Assembly (NCBI GenBank): GCA_018398765.1
Contig: JAHBMJ010000553.1
Span: forward strand, 1-64,000
Reading direction: 5' to 3'
DNA from: Chromera velia
Lineage: Eukaryota > Sar > Chromeraceae
Length of the DNA stretch: 64,000 bases
The position numbers were made by a program, and so were the translations under genes. The notes under the pieces were generated by a model, which saw only the letters and a program-made list of their open reading frames with translations, was not told the origin of the DNA and did not search any database. Shown in pieces: positions 12,240-24,200 of the stretch; the stretch's first letter is position 1, and every line of letters begins with the position of its first letter.

Positions 12240-12863
12240 ATGGGAAGGGCAAAGAAGACAAAGAAGTTCGCCGCAATGAAGCGAATGATCAATCCGAACG
12301 ACAATAGAGTCTCTCAGGTGCAGAGAACGAAGGAGAAACTCTTCAAGCACAAGGAGGGAAAGAAGGAGGAGAAACCGAAAGAGTATCGGGAAGTCGAGCA
12401 AGCCCGCTCGCATATGTTCTTTCAGTACAACACAAGCCTAGGTCCTCCTTACCAGGTCATCATTGATACGAACTTCATCAACTTCTCCATCCAGAACAAG
12501 ATGGATATTCTCAAGGGGATGATGGATTGTCTCTTTGCCAAAACCACTCCCTGCATCACAGACTGTGTCATAGGTGAGTTGGAGAAGATGGGGCAGAAAT
12601 ACCATCTTGCCTTGCGCATGGCCAAGGATCCTCGCTTCAAGCGCCTGCACTGTCTGCACAAGGGGACGTACGCAGATGACTGCATAGTCGAACGGATCAC
12701 CCAGCACAAGTGCTACATAGTGGGAACCAACGATAAGGACCTGAAGAGAAGGATCCGGAAGATCCCTGGGGTTCCTATCATGTCTGTGGGAAACCATAAG
12801 TACCACATAGAGAGAATGCCTGACGCCATCACGTCAGTACCCTCTTCTCAAAAGTTGAAGTGA
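12240..12863 (+). CDS. FCF1: FCF1/UTP24, rRNA-processing PIN endonuclease
   Basis: A 207-aa intronless gene. FCF1 (Utp24) is the small-subunit processome nuclease that cuts pre-rRNA at sites A1/A2 during 40S ribosome maturation in the nucleolus. The N-terminus is basic (MGRAKKTKKFAAMKRM), followed by the family stretch YQVIIDTNFINFSIQNK and a PIN domain to about residue 195. Acidic active-site candidates are all present: Asp76, Glu113, Asp146/147, Asp165 and Asp167 (in GTNDKDLKRR). The C-terminal signature RKIPGVPIMSVGNHKY is intact. Length is close to the usual 190-200 aa of the family. The start is the first ATG in a good context (AAACAATGG). The lack of introns contrasts with neighbouring genes. 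Very sure of family. Confidence 0.97.
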   Translation: MGRAKKTKKFAAMKRMINPNDNRVSQVQRTKEKLFKHKEGKKEEKPKEYREVEQARSHMFFQYNTSLGPPYQVIIDTNFINFSIQNKMDILKGMMDCLFAKTTPCITDCVIGELEKMGQKYHLALRMAKDPRFKRLHCLHKGTYADDCIVERITQHKCYIVGTNDKDLKRRIRKIPGVPIMSVGNHKYHIERMPDAITSVPSSQKLK

Positions 12864-13272
12864 AGACGGAGACAGTTAGCGGAGAGTGTTCTCGGGTGTT
12901 TGTCGGTGATCAGATGTGCGATTTTTCAAATAGCCGCCACCTTGAATGTTTTGTATGCAACTGTGAATCCATTTGTGTCAGGATGTCCTTTTCTGCTCTG
13001 CCTATTGTCTTCATGTTATAGCTTTGGTTTCTGTTCGTGTCTGTGTGTGCTGTCAGCGTGTTGGTCTCTAGTACGTTTAGGGGAGTGCCTTTGGAATTGC
13101 CAGCCTGCGCCTGCCGGCTTCTTCCTGAGCTCTCTGCTTTGTGAGACATCTGCTTCTGCTTCGCGTCATCTCCTCTTTTCACGTCGGAGTCGTTCTCTCT
13201 TCCCCCCCCCCCCTGCCTCTTTGCCTGTCCCTCTCTTCCTCTCCCTCTCCCCTTCCCTCTCTCCTCTCTCTT
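12864..13272. other. 3' flank of FCF1, no gene seen
   Basis: About 400 bp of pyrimidine-rich, T-rich DNA downstream of FCF1. It probably contains the FCF1 3' UTR. An open frame runs from here into the CTTT satellite, but it has no domain and I do not call it. Confidence 0.5.
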
Positions 13273-13280
13273 GTGCTCTC

Positions 13281-13335
<55 letters not shown>

Positions 13336-13617
13336 TTCTTTCTTTCTTTCTTTTCTTTCTTTCTTTCTTTCTTTCTTTCTTTTCTTCTTTTCTTTCTTTC
13401 TTTCTTTTCTTCTTTTCTTTCTTTCTTTCTTTCTTTCTTTCTGTCTTTCTGCCTTTCTGCCTTTCTGCCTGTCTGTCTGTCTGTCTGTCTGTCTGTCTTT
13501 CGTTCGTTCGTTTCTTTCTTTCTTTCTTCCTTTCTTTCTTTTCTTTCTTTCTTTTTTTTTTCGTTCTTTCTTTCTTTCTTTCTTTCTTTGTTTCTTTCTT
13601 CCTTTCTTCCTTCCTTC

Positions 13618-13660
<43 letters not shown>

Positions 13661-13990
13661 TTCTTTCTTTTCTTTCTTTCTTTCTTCCTGTCTTCCTTCC
13701 TTCCTTCCTTCCTTCTTTCCTTCTTTCTTTCCTTCTTTCTTTCCTTCTTTCTGTCTTTCTGTCTTTCTGTCTCTCTGTCTTTCTTTCTTTCTTTCTTTCT
13801 TTTCTTTCTTTCTTTCTTTCTTTTCTTTCTTTCTTTCTTTCTTTCTTTCTTTTGTTTCTTTCTTTCTTTCTTTCTTTCTTTTCTTTCTTTTTTTCTTTCT
13901 TTCTTTCTTTCTTTCTTTCTCTCTTGCTCTCTTGCTCTCTTGCTTTCTTGCTTGCTTGCTTGCTTGCTTGCTTTCTTTTCTTTCTTTCTT

Positions 13991-14029
<39 letters not shown>

Positions 14030-14178
14030 TTCTCTCTTTCTTTCTCTCTTGCTCTCTTGCTCTCTTGCTTTCGTGCTTTCTTGCTTTCTTGCTTTCTTTC
14101 TTTGTTTGTTTTCTTTCTTTCTTTCTTTCTTTGAAATTCTTTCTTTCTTTCTTTCTATTTCTTTCTTTCTTTCTTTCG
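13273..14178 (+). repeat. 900-bp CTTT/CTGT/CTTG microsatellite
   Basis: Long array dominated by CTTT, with internal blocks of CTGT (13465-13500, 13990-14025), CCTT (13690-13725) and CTTG (13950-13975). Strong strand asymmetry: almost no A on the plus strand. All three forward frames are open across it, giving Phe/Ser/Leu-rich pseudo-proteins that are composition artefacts. It is followed at 14178-14205 by GGATTACGATTAGGATTAGG, whose complement also occurs in the direct repeats at 47.0 and 49.9 kb. Confidence 0.95.
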
Positions 14179-14889
14179 GATTACGATTAGGATTAGGATT
14201 TATGTTTCAGGTTTGTTTCGAGGTCCACTGCCGGGGGACGGCTTGCACCGTTACTAACCTAATTGCATATACCTTACGTAAGAATTAGTATAAGACCCAA
14301 CTAGTTAGTATATAAAACTTCAATCAGTCTACACTGCATGTATGCGTGCATGGTGTGGAGTAATGTGCATGAATATATGGTGTAAGGCGGATGTCAGATA
14401 ACTGGTACACAGGTTTAGGGCTCTGGCCCCGAACACAATGTAGTCCTGTAAGCCGACCTCCGGCAGTATATAGACCGCGGGCAATTAAAACCCGGAACAT
14501 CAATGTTGCGCTATGTTATCTAGTATGTAGTGTTATGCTTGAGCACTTGACAGTTTAATCTAGAGTTTAACTAACGCCGCCCCCTAGGCCGGCTAACTTA
14601 TGGACTAAGGCCGCCCTTTTTATCTCACAAACTCAAATCATCGCTAGAGTCGTCGTTTTTTAAAAAATATATATAATTTTCTACACACTATCAGAAAACT
14701 GTTAGTATACAATAAAATGTACACCAGTTTCTGCAGAGCATTCTTTGGGATTTGTTTCTATGTGCAGGGCTAAAACAGTGGCGCACACGCAGAAGAAACC
14801 GAAGACTGCTAGCTCTACTGTGTATAAGCAGGGAAAGAATTCTTCTGTGTGATGGACTCGACATATTCGCGAGTGGTGGTTAAAATTGC
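14179..14889. other. intergenic, no gene recognised
   Basis: AT-rich spacer between the CTTT satellite and the stop codon of the next minus-strand gene. No domain or RNA gene is visible. Confidence 0.5.
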
Positions 14890-17852
14890 TCACAAAGACA
14901 CTCCCGCCCCCCCCTCCCCACCCCCAGGTTGATCGTCGTAGTCCCAGAAATCCGAAGAAAGCAGCGGAGAGCCAGAGGAAGAACCGCTGATCCCCCCCGC
15001 TTGCCCGGCTTTTCCCTCTCCCCCTTCTGCCCCCCCCTCTTCAGCCTGCGGACCTGTCACCAGGGCTCTCGGGTGCTGCCCTTCCACTCCGCACGGTTTG
15101 CTGTTCTGGAGATTCACCAGCGCGTCTCCAACCACGCACTCCTCCCCTGACACACACAGACGAACAAATGCATACATGCACAAGCACAAGCACAAGCACA
15201 TGCACAAATAAACACACACACACACACACACACAGAGAGAGAGANNNNNNNNNNNNNNNNNNNNNNNNNNNNNNNNNNNNNNNNNNNNNNNNNNNNNNNN
15301 NNNNNNNNNNNNNNNNNNNNNNNNNNNNNNNNNNNNNNNNNNNNNNNNNNNNNNNNNNNNNNNNNNNNNNNNNNNNNNNNNNNNNNNNNNNNNNNNNNNN
15401 NNNNNNNNNNNNNNNNNNNNNNNNNNNNNNNNNNNNNNNNNNNNNNNNNNNNNNNNNNNNNNNNNNNNNNNNNNNNNNNNNNNNNNNNNNNNNAGAGAGA
15501 GAGAAATGAGGCAGAGTAGATGGTTTCTTTTCTTCCCACACATCGACTTGAGAGAAGCTCTTCCACTTTTTTCTTCATACCTCCATCCAAACCGCACACA
15601 AACGTCCCGCCCAGCTGTCTACCGCATGACACCGACTCCTCTCATTCAAGAAAATCTCCTCGATCCGATCCCTCACACCGGCCCCCACCTACCTACCTAC
15701 CCGAGCGAAAGCAGTAGTCAGCCCCCTCAGAAGCTTCTCCGGACAGAGGTGCTGGATGTCCTGCAAGAAAAAGATTTCGGATGATTAATTGATGCAAAAC
15801 CTCGCTCTCTCCCCCACCCCCCCCCTCTCTCTCTCTCTCACACACACACACTCACACACACACACACACACGAAAGAAACCGCCTCCCCGAGATACCACT
15901 TGGAGGAAGGAACAGAGACGCTTTTGCTTCTGAGCCACTTAGCAGGTGCAGCGACAAGATCACACACCCTCCCCAGTGTTCTCCCAAAGTACACATCCAT
16001 GCAACCATCTGCTTGCTTACTCAACACTGGCGCCACAAGCCAAAACGCACAAAAAACAAAAGCGGTGGCCCACAGACCTTCAAACACTTGAGTCAGGAGC
16101 ACGTGAGAGATCTCTCCCGTTTCCGACGGATCCATCTCTCTGACGGTCACGCCGTTGTCCTCCAACGCATTCTTCAGCAATTCCTCCACGTTGACAAACC
16201 TCGCCTCATCGAAGACACGACGGCCTGATTGGAGCACATGGAAGTAAGACCATCGTGCATCCTGCCCGACCACTGCGAGCTTGTCTGTCAAGCCCCCCCA
16301 ATGTCTGCAGTCGGGCAGAAAAACCTCCTTCTTCCCGCACTGGAGCATTTTCTCTGCGTCCATGGGAGTCCAGAAGAAGTTGTCTGTGCGGTCTCTGACT
16401 ATCAGTTTGTACTTTCTCTCTTCAGGTTGTTTCTTCTCAATGCACTCCAACGCGTCGATACCCTTCTGGAGATTCGAACACGCAGGAACAACACGGAATA
16501 TCAAATGCTCCCCCCCCGCCACCCAGGCTGCTGTGAGTTTATCCAAATCATATGCAGACGACAGATACGAATTCAACGTGTGTGAAGGATCTCCCTCTTG
16601 AGTTACTGCAGAGAGAACAAGTCTCGCTACACCGTGGGACCCAGAAGACGAGTCTAACTCCTCACTCATTCTCTTCAATCGGTCCTCCCATTGATCTCGC
16701 CAGAATTTTAAAAGTCTTTGGTTCTGTTCTAAATTGTCCTCTTCCGCCCCCTCCACCTTCCCAGTCGACACGACATGGAACACATCCACATCCACACCCT
16801 TTTGGAGAAATGGTTGAATGACGTTCTCGAGAGTCGAGTTCATAGACGCGTACGAAAAACGAGTCACCTGACCCGACTGTAGAAGTGCAATTGTGTCTCT
16901 CTTTTCCGTTCTCGCATCCTTCTCTGTCAGTGCCTCCCACTCCTCTCCCCCTTCCGCTTTCTGAAAGAATGCCTGCAGTTTATCACAGTCCACCTGAAGC
17001 CCGAAGGTGGGGAACAAATCCGGAGCCTCCCCCAGGCGCTGGATCAGTCCTGCAAGACATGCAACAAGACAATCAATCAAGGTCAAGCGAGGAGCGCGTC
17101 AAATGCATGATCCAACAATTACTGGAATCTACCCGCACTTCAACGCAACGCAAGGAACGCAAGAAACTGCACGGGACGAATGAAGCTGGAGGAAGGACGG
17201 GAATGCCGGTGTCTGCACACACTGCAGATCGGTGCAGGACCTAGCTGTGGTCTCTCTCTGTCGAGTGGAGCCAATCCTTAGGGTAGATCGGTATTATGCA
17301 TACAGACAGATGCTTCCTTCATCAGGCAGCCCATTCCAGGGATGCATCTGGAGGCAGACGAGGGGTTCAGGACAACACCTGAATCACAGAAGAAAAAATT
17401 GAGTCCTGTGAGACAGTTTTCGCATTATCTGGCTCGGCCATCTCTCCGACTGCTCCTAGCTATCTGTGTGCCCCCCACCTCACCTTTGTGTTCCCGTCTC
17501 CGTCTCCCGTTCTCTTTGGACCCGTTCGAGAAGCTGGGTTGGAGGTGGTGTCTGTGGTGCTTGTGCTTATGGTGGTGCGGATCCACTCCCACGACAAACA
17601 CAGGAGCAAGACAGACGGACAGGGAGAAGACCAAGAATATGACAGACAGCACCGGTCTGTGCAAAGATACAGACAAGATCCTCATCTTTGTCTCAACGCA
17701 CAGAAATGAGTCGAGAAAAATCACTCCCAGAAATGCAGACACAGCCCCCAGGGTGGCTTTTCTCACGAAAAGAGAAGTACAATAGAGCAGTGCAGTTAGA
17801 TTGGAGTAATGCAGGAACCAGTTTGACCACACGTGGCGAATCGAGGTGAATC
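14890..17852 (-). CDS. membrane-anchored protein with glycosyltransferase-like domain
   Basis: Multi-exon gene, partial at its 5' end. Exons I can place: 17484-17852, 15881-17049, 15701-15760 and 14890-15146 (stop at 14890). Junction one keeps frame (REHKG then LIQRLGEAP). The phase before the last exon does not match, so at least one exon is missing, probably in or beside the gap at 15245-15493. The first visible exon has two hydrophobic segments; the second ends VIFLVFSLSVCLAPVFVVG and is followed by a His-rich HHHKHKHHRHH stretch, suggesting a Golgi or ER anchor. The following domain contains YKLIVRDRTDNFFWTP and CRHWGGLTDKLAVVG, which resemble the R-x-D and GG-x-D/N-D stretches of plant and algal glycosyltransferase-like families of unknown specificity (DUF7796-like). 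A further hydrophobic stretch (WATAFVFCAFWLVAPVL) lies near the C-terminus. The family assignment is tentative; that it is a real gene is well supported. Confidence 0.6.
15245..15493. other. assembly gap (249 N)
   Basis: Run of 249 N inside an intron of the minus-strand gene. It is flanked by CA and GA dinucleotide repeats on both sides, so the gap is probably an unreadable microsatellite. Confidence 0.99.
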
Positions 17853-18133
17853 CTGCGATGAAACGAAAATTAATTACCCCTCAGTCTGCGACGCCCAGCT
17901 CGACTTTCTGTTCCTCTCTGAAGCAGCAGAGCCAGGTTCTCCTGCAGCACGAAGCAGGCCTTGGGTGGTACTGCATCGGTACACTGCCACAACCCCACAA
18001 CAATTGAGATAACCCGCCCCCTAAGCGCTGCAGGATGATGTTACTCACGTGACATTGCGTGACGACAATTGACGACATGATCCAAAGATGATCCCCACTG
18101 ACATCATCTGACCTTTGCATGGCCGGCGCCCTG

Positions 18134-18138
18134 AAAAA
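18134..18138 (-). terminator. Pol III T5 terminator of the tRNA-like gene
   Basis: Reading the minus strand, the tRNA-like gene ends GCCGGC and is followed after two bases by TTTTT, a standard RNA polymerase III stop signal. No run of four or more T occurs inside the gene. Confidence 0.6.
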
Positions 18139-18140
18139 GT

Positions 18141-18262
18141 GCCGGCACCGGGATTCGAACCCGGGACCTAGTAGGTTGACTCTCCGAAGAAGTAGACTGG
18201 CCACATCTTCCCTTCCAAGTTTGTCAATGAAAGTACGCGCTCTACCACTGAGCTATGCCGGC
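18141..18262 (-). tRNA. tRNA-like gene with long internal insertion, isotype unresolved
   Basis: A 122-nt segment with a perfect 7-bp acceptor stem (GCCGGCA with TGCCGGC), a D arm GCTC-AGTGGTA-GAGC matching the A box, and a T arm CCGGG-TTCGAAT-CCCGG matching the B box. A T5 terminator follows. A normal tRNA is 72-75 nt, so about 48 nt are extra, lying in the anticodon region (GCGTACTTTCATTGAC onward). This would be an intron, but by eye I cannot fold a 5-bp anticodon stem: CGTAC on the 5' side has no partner in ACCTACTAGGTC on the 3' side. It is therefore either an intron-bearing tRNA with an unusual arrangement or a tRNA pseudogene with intact promoters. The anticodon is not assigned. Confidence 0.65.
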
Positions 18263-19626
18263 ATTGAAAAAAGCAAAAGTAAGCACAAAGCTGTATACTG
18301 AAGAGCTGTGCATGATGTAGACTCGACACAATACTCAGCAACTAGTAGCAACTAGCTAATCTAGCCCCACCAGTGAGAGCATACGCAGATGGCCCAGAGA
18401 CTAGGCCATGTCAGGCCCTATGCTACCCCATGCATGTCTTGATATTTAACTACGTTAAACTATGTTTACCTTTATTAACTTTGAATGTCCTAATACGTAC
18501 CTCCTAGACGTGCCTCCCTCAGACCTACCCCCCATACTTTGACTACTTAGTTATACTTTTAGTACCTTATAGTACCTTACTACTACCTACTATAAAGTTT
18601 GTTGTTGTTCATTTTTAATTTGAAGAGAATTTTAATTTTTTTTGTATTCCGAGACTTACCGAGACTTTAAAATTTAAAATTCTAACCACAAAATTTCACT
18701 CAAAAAAAAAGTCTCCAATTGATATCAATTGACTTCAAATGAATCGATCATTCAATCCCGTCAAGCATTACTAAGCATTACATTATATAAAATTTATGAA
18801 AATGAATAACAGATAGAAAATGATTTAATCCCTTAACAAATTCATCTTCGTATAAACAAAAATATTTTGTATTATTTAGCATTATAATTCTATATTAAAA
18901 CAATTTTAAACAATTTATCACAATAGAACCAAAAACAATAAATAGTGCTAGATAATGTCAGCAATAAACGGATCTAGAAACGGATGTACAATAATTCAAA
19001 CATTTTTTATATAAAAAACGATAAAATACTTAAAATACTGAGTTTCGGACTCTAAAAAACAAAAACTAAACGCTGACGGAGACTAGATTTGATATAAAAT
19101 GACATTACGTTGCGCGCGGTTAGTTTGACAGGATCAAAGAGGTCTAGGAAGAGGTCCTTAAGAAATGAAAACAAAAAAGTTGATAACTCTCCTGTGTATA
19201 TGTCTTCCTTTGCAGCGACTATATGAAAATTGAGCGTCAACCGATTGCCTCGATCAGTAGCTCGATCAGAGAAAAGCATAATAGTGCTGAGTGCTCAGCT
19301 TGCTAGTCAGCTTCGTGTCATCAGTTCATTCATTGCAAACGTGCAAAGCCGGCTTTGATGATCCCCCCCCCCTTTATATGCGCATGATGGGTTGTCCAGA
19401 GCCATGCTTGCGGCTTCCGATTAATTTGGCTTTGCTGAATGTAGGACCTAACCCCCTTCATCATCATCAGCCCAACAGAGGCTAGGGGTTAAGTCTTCTA
19501 TCTATCATCGTCGTCATTATCACTGCCACTTTTAATTGAACTACTACCTCTATGCTTAGTTCAAATGCAATTCAATCAAGTACTGCGGTGTTTTTTTCAG
19601 CGAAGAGGCGAGTTGTGCGCCACCTA
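18263..19626. other. AT-rich intergenic region, nothing recognised
   Basis: Strongly AT-rich from about 18420 to 19060, with no open frame resembling a protein. It probably contains the 3' end of the PAN/apple gene transcript on its right side. Confidence 0.5.
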
Positions 19627-20476
19627 CTACCGGCGAGTACGCAAAGAGCCGGCGGTTCTCCTTCCAGTCAGGATGCCCTCTCCCTGTTCCTCTCCATTTT
19701 CTTGTGCCCGTTCTTCTCTTGAGGAGGGCGAGACGGGAACAGCAGCATCAGCTTCGTCAGTATCGCTCTCAGACTTCTCGATTTCTGTCTCTGTCTCTGT
19801 ATCTGATGTGACTGTTTGTGCGTCTGGAACTGCCGACTCTTCATCTGCATCTGGAGTTGCTGTCTTATTCATAGAAGTAGACGGAGAAGGAGAAGAGGGA
19901 GGGGAGGGAGACTGCGCCTCAACTTCCTCCATGGTCTCGGTGTTTTTTTCCGTTTCATCTGCACTCTCTTCAAGCCCAAGCTCAGAGTCAGTCGGTTCGT
20001 CTGTAACAGTCCCTTCACAGGAGACCCCTATTTCACAGTCATGCACGACAGTTTCCCCTCCTCTTTTCTCAGCTTCTTCCTGCTCTGCCCTCGCAGCGGT
20101 CGAAGTGGCAACAGGCACAGAGGCGGCTTCCAGGACAGACACAGAGGGAACTTTGGGGACCACAGGAACGAGAGGCAGGGCCTGCACTGTCGATGCCCAG
20201 CCCTCTCTTCTTGTGATGTCGATGTGCACAGTGTGGTGCGATGGTCTGTCAAGACACACGGCAGGGCCAGACAGAGACCCCAGTTGATCCTCAGAGCCTT
20301 CGTCAGAGGAGAGGAGCGCGCACTGGCGGTCAGCAAGAGAGAACGTGTAGGCGACACAGCCGGCAGTATACTGACAGAGGATCATGCAGTCCTCTGGCAC
20401 GGCAGACGGCTGCATGCATGAACGTATAGGCACGCATTCATACAATGTCCAACAGTGGCGCCTTCTTTCATACATA

Positions 20477-20530
<54 letters not shown>

Positions 20531-20992
20531 CAGACACAGACACACACACACACACGCACACACACATACATACATAGACACAAATACACCCCTGCCGTTT
20601 GCGGGGGCGACCTCTAGAAGACAAAACGGCGACATTGTTCTAGGGCAACACTAAATCACTTATCACTTATACACACATACACACATACACACACACATTC
20701 ATGTACACGTGCGTACGCTCAGATGCACAGGAAAACGGGGTTCTGCTGACTGTCAAAATGGCCGCCGAAGAGCCAGACACAGGCAGCTTCGGCATGTATT
20801 GATGTGGACTTGATGACCAGAAATAGCCATGTCGCTCACAGAGAAGGACAAAAAGGAAACAACTAGTTACACGAAGAAGAAATGGAGAACGAAAGCACGA
20901 AAGTGAGCAGAAGACAAAAAGACAGGAAGGAAGGACGGAAAAAACCAAGCAAGCAAGGAAGGAGGGAAGGAAGGAAGCAAGGAAGGAAGGAA

Positions 20993-21042
<50 letters not shown>

Positions 21043-21046
21043 AAAA

Positions 21047-21086
<40 letters not shown>

Positions 21087-21175
21087 AGGAGGGAAGGAAG
21101 GAAGGAAGGAAGGAAAGAAAGAAAGAAAGAAAGACAGACAGACAGACAGACAGAAAGACAGAAAGACAGAAAGAC

Positions 21176-21206
<31 letters not shown>

Positions 21207-21239
21207 CAGACAGACAGACAGACAGAAAGACAGAAAGAC

Positions 21240-21270
<31 letters not shown>

Positions 21271-24200
21271 CAGAGAGAGAGAAAGCAAAGGTAGTGAGAA
21301 AGGGAGGACGGAAAGAGGGAAGAATGAAACCACCAAACAAACAGTCCAGAAAACGAAGGGGGGAACACAAGGAAGGAAGGAAAGAAGGGAGAAGAAACAA
21401 TGAATGAATGAATGTATGAATGTATGAATGAATGAAAGAGCTTACACACCTGCACAGTCTCTGACGACAAGACGGTCCCCTTTGTCTTCGCTCCCCATTT
21501 GGCACACGCGACCTGATCGAAGGACAAACAAAATACACATGCACCCAACATGTGTGGCAGAATGCACATACGCACATTGCAACACAAGAATGAGGTCATG
21601 AAGGATATGGTCTCCGCACAGGCAGGCAGGCAGAGACCACGCACGCAAAGAGAAAAGCAGCTGCCAGAGAGGAGAGGAGGAATCGAAAGACTTTCGTCCT
21701 TTCATGCCACTTTCACAAAGAATATGCACAAATTGATTGTGCACATAGAAACCAGACATGCAGCCATTGTACAAGCGTGTGGAGTATCCAACGACTTACC
21801 AATATGCAAGGAATGATCAAGCACATCTAGCCTGCGGAAGACATTTGAAAAGTGTACAGACGACAGTGACCCAGGCGTTTGCGTGTGTTCTCCGAGTAAG
21901 CAAGCATGCTTAGACAGATAGAGCAACCAACCTGAGAGTATTCAGGGAAGTCAAAAAGGGGGTCCTCACACGTCTTCGGTCCTGTGACCGTCAGGAGAGA
22001 GGACTCGGTATGAAGGGGGGCCTCTGTCCGAGAGAACGGAAAGAGCTCACACCTGCATGCAGAAGACAACGATGGATTCAGTATTCATGTGCGGAAAAGC
22101 ATGACGACAGTTGCAGTAACGTAACATCGCATCGCATCAAAAACCACGGAATTGGCGGCCGGCTCCTAGTGGGCACTACATGCTTCCATGCTGACTGGCC
22201 GACTTCATCTACGGGAACGACCTGAGAGTCAGAGGAGAAAGAGATAAAAGCAAAAGACCGTGTGTGTCAACCAAGAACTCAGAAAAGAGACACCCGAAAA
22301 AGCTTTCTGAGAGTATCCTCCGACTTGGAGGAAAAACAAAAAAGAATAAAAGATAAGAGACCACGCACCGGTCTTCCGGTCGCTCTTTCTCTTCGCGGTT
22401 CCCCTAACTATTTCATGCATGAACCCAGAATCTTAGAGCTCGGGCTCTCTCTCACTTGCGGGCTTCTCTGCGTGTTTCCATCTCAGCCAACGGATAATCT
22501 GCCTTCCATATCCACAGTTACACTCTGTGTCTGTCTGATGTATCCGTATCTGTTTACAAAAGGATGCACATATGTATGATCGAACAAAAACAAGTACGCA
22601 ATGCGTGATGCATGACCTTTCAGCAAGCGCGCCAGCAGCATGCCAGTTCCACCCCCTACAGGCCGGAAGCACAGCACACAGCGCCCTGCAGTCTCTCCAG
22701 TCGGCTACCTGCGTAGATCAAAACAGAAAAGCACAAAGGCCCGGGACAGACACGAACAGACAAACAACCGATATCATACACAAAGAAGAAGGACCCCCAG
22801 AAGACACAGAGAGAGAACATTCTGCAGCCCGTGAAGTCCTCCGACGTTGTGATTGTACAAATTTGCATACACACGTGCGCACAGAGTCAGCTAGAGTGCA
22901 AACAACACAAAGTAAAAAAGAAGTAATACACAAAATGGAACAGCACAGAGGCTGCAATGCTTAAGCCCCGCGCTCTGTGCGCCCAAGCAGCATCTCTCCT
23001 TTGAATATCACACAGCCGAACACGAGTCTTCGAAATAACATTTTGAGGCAACACAGTCTATCTCACCTTGTAGGCAGCACCCACGGTCTCCGAAATTTGT
23101 TTCTGCCACTCAACGCAGTGGGGTAGGTGTCTCCTTCCGTTGAGGGGCGCTTTCGGCCAGGGCAGTTCTCTTGAGGGGTCGCCCTTCTTCTTGGACTGCA
23201 TGCGTGTGGATATGCGTGTGTTCATGCTTGTGCTTGGGTTGTGCAAAAAATATGTGTACATGTTCATGCATGCAAATTCGTATATGCACACAAGTAGCAT
23301 GCCTGGAAGTGTTGGAAAAGCGTCGCCATTTTCCTTAACTTTAGAAGCACTTTCCATCGGAGAAAAGACCGGCAGTCCAAACCAAGCACTCCTTGCAGTG
23401 CCCCTGAAAAACGCCAACACGTTCTTCAAAGAAGAAAGAAAAAAGGATGAGAAATTCAACGAACTAACCCTCCAGATGGGAAACCGCTCAGGAAGCTCAG
23501 AAGAGGGGCACTTCTTCGGTCCAGAGACGTGACGGATGTCTGTGTCATATCCTGCAGGCAGTTCAGAATGCATGTGTAGCATTTGGAGTTAGAAATGCCA
23601 TTCAAGAACTCAGGTTCAGCACCCGGGGGGATAAGAGGGAAAGTGAGAAAGATAAGTGATACATCCTGCTCAGTGCGTTATCTCAGCTGGACATCTTCTC
23701 GATCCTGACAGAAAGAATCATTCAACGTTGACTGACTGACCACTGATGGCGGAGGCAGAGTCAAAGAGGAAACACCTCTGGTCCTCTTCCTCCAAGCTGT
23801 TGGGCGCACTCCAGCGCCAATACGCACACCTGCATGAGTGCATGAATAGATTAGTCCATCGAATTCGTGTGCCTCTCCATGTATGCCCGTACACCGCTCG
23901 GGTAAGCCTCCGTGCCGCACACAGAATGTCAACGCATGTCCTTCAGCCCACCCCCCTCCCTCTTTTCTGCTCTCCACCCCAATCTACCGAAGGACTGCTG
24001 GAGCGCTGGATTTATGAAATGGTTTGCCAGGAAATGATGGGGAGTCTCCCTGACTTTCCACCCACAGACTGCAGCAACACGTCTGGATAGAATGGGGTTG
24101 CACTCTCAGATCGTCTCTCTTCTCTTCTTCCTCTCTTCCTCCACTGTCTTCCTGCCTCCCTCTATCCCTTGCATTCATCCTTCTTTTCTCCCACACATAC

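Noticed and set aside
14178-14205. Telomere repeat (GGATTA)n
   Set aside because: Only two or three imperfect units; the same short motif lies within the dispersed repeats at 47.0 and 49.9 kb, so it is more likely part of that repeat family.
12900-14288. Long Phe/Ser/Leu-rich open frames (up to 462 codons) resembling a membrane protein
   Set aside because: They are produced by the CTTT satellite, which lacks stops in all three forward frames. No domain, splice or start evidence.
18141-18262. Selenocysteine (TCA) anticodon for the tRNA-like gene
   Set aside because: TCA can be read after CGTACTT, but the gene lacks the long acceptor and variable arm of tRNA-Sec and position 37 would be T.
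20863-21644. Lys/Arg-Glu-rich or Phe/Ser-rich proteins across the GAAA tract
   Set aside because: Microsatellite translation within an intron of the PAN gene.
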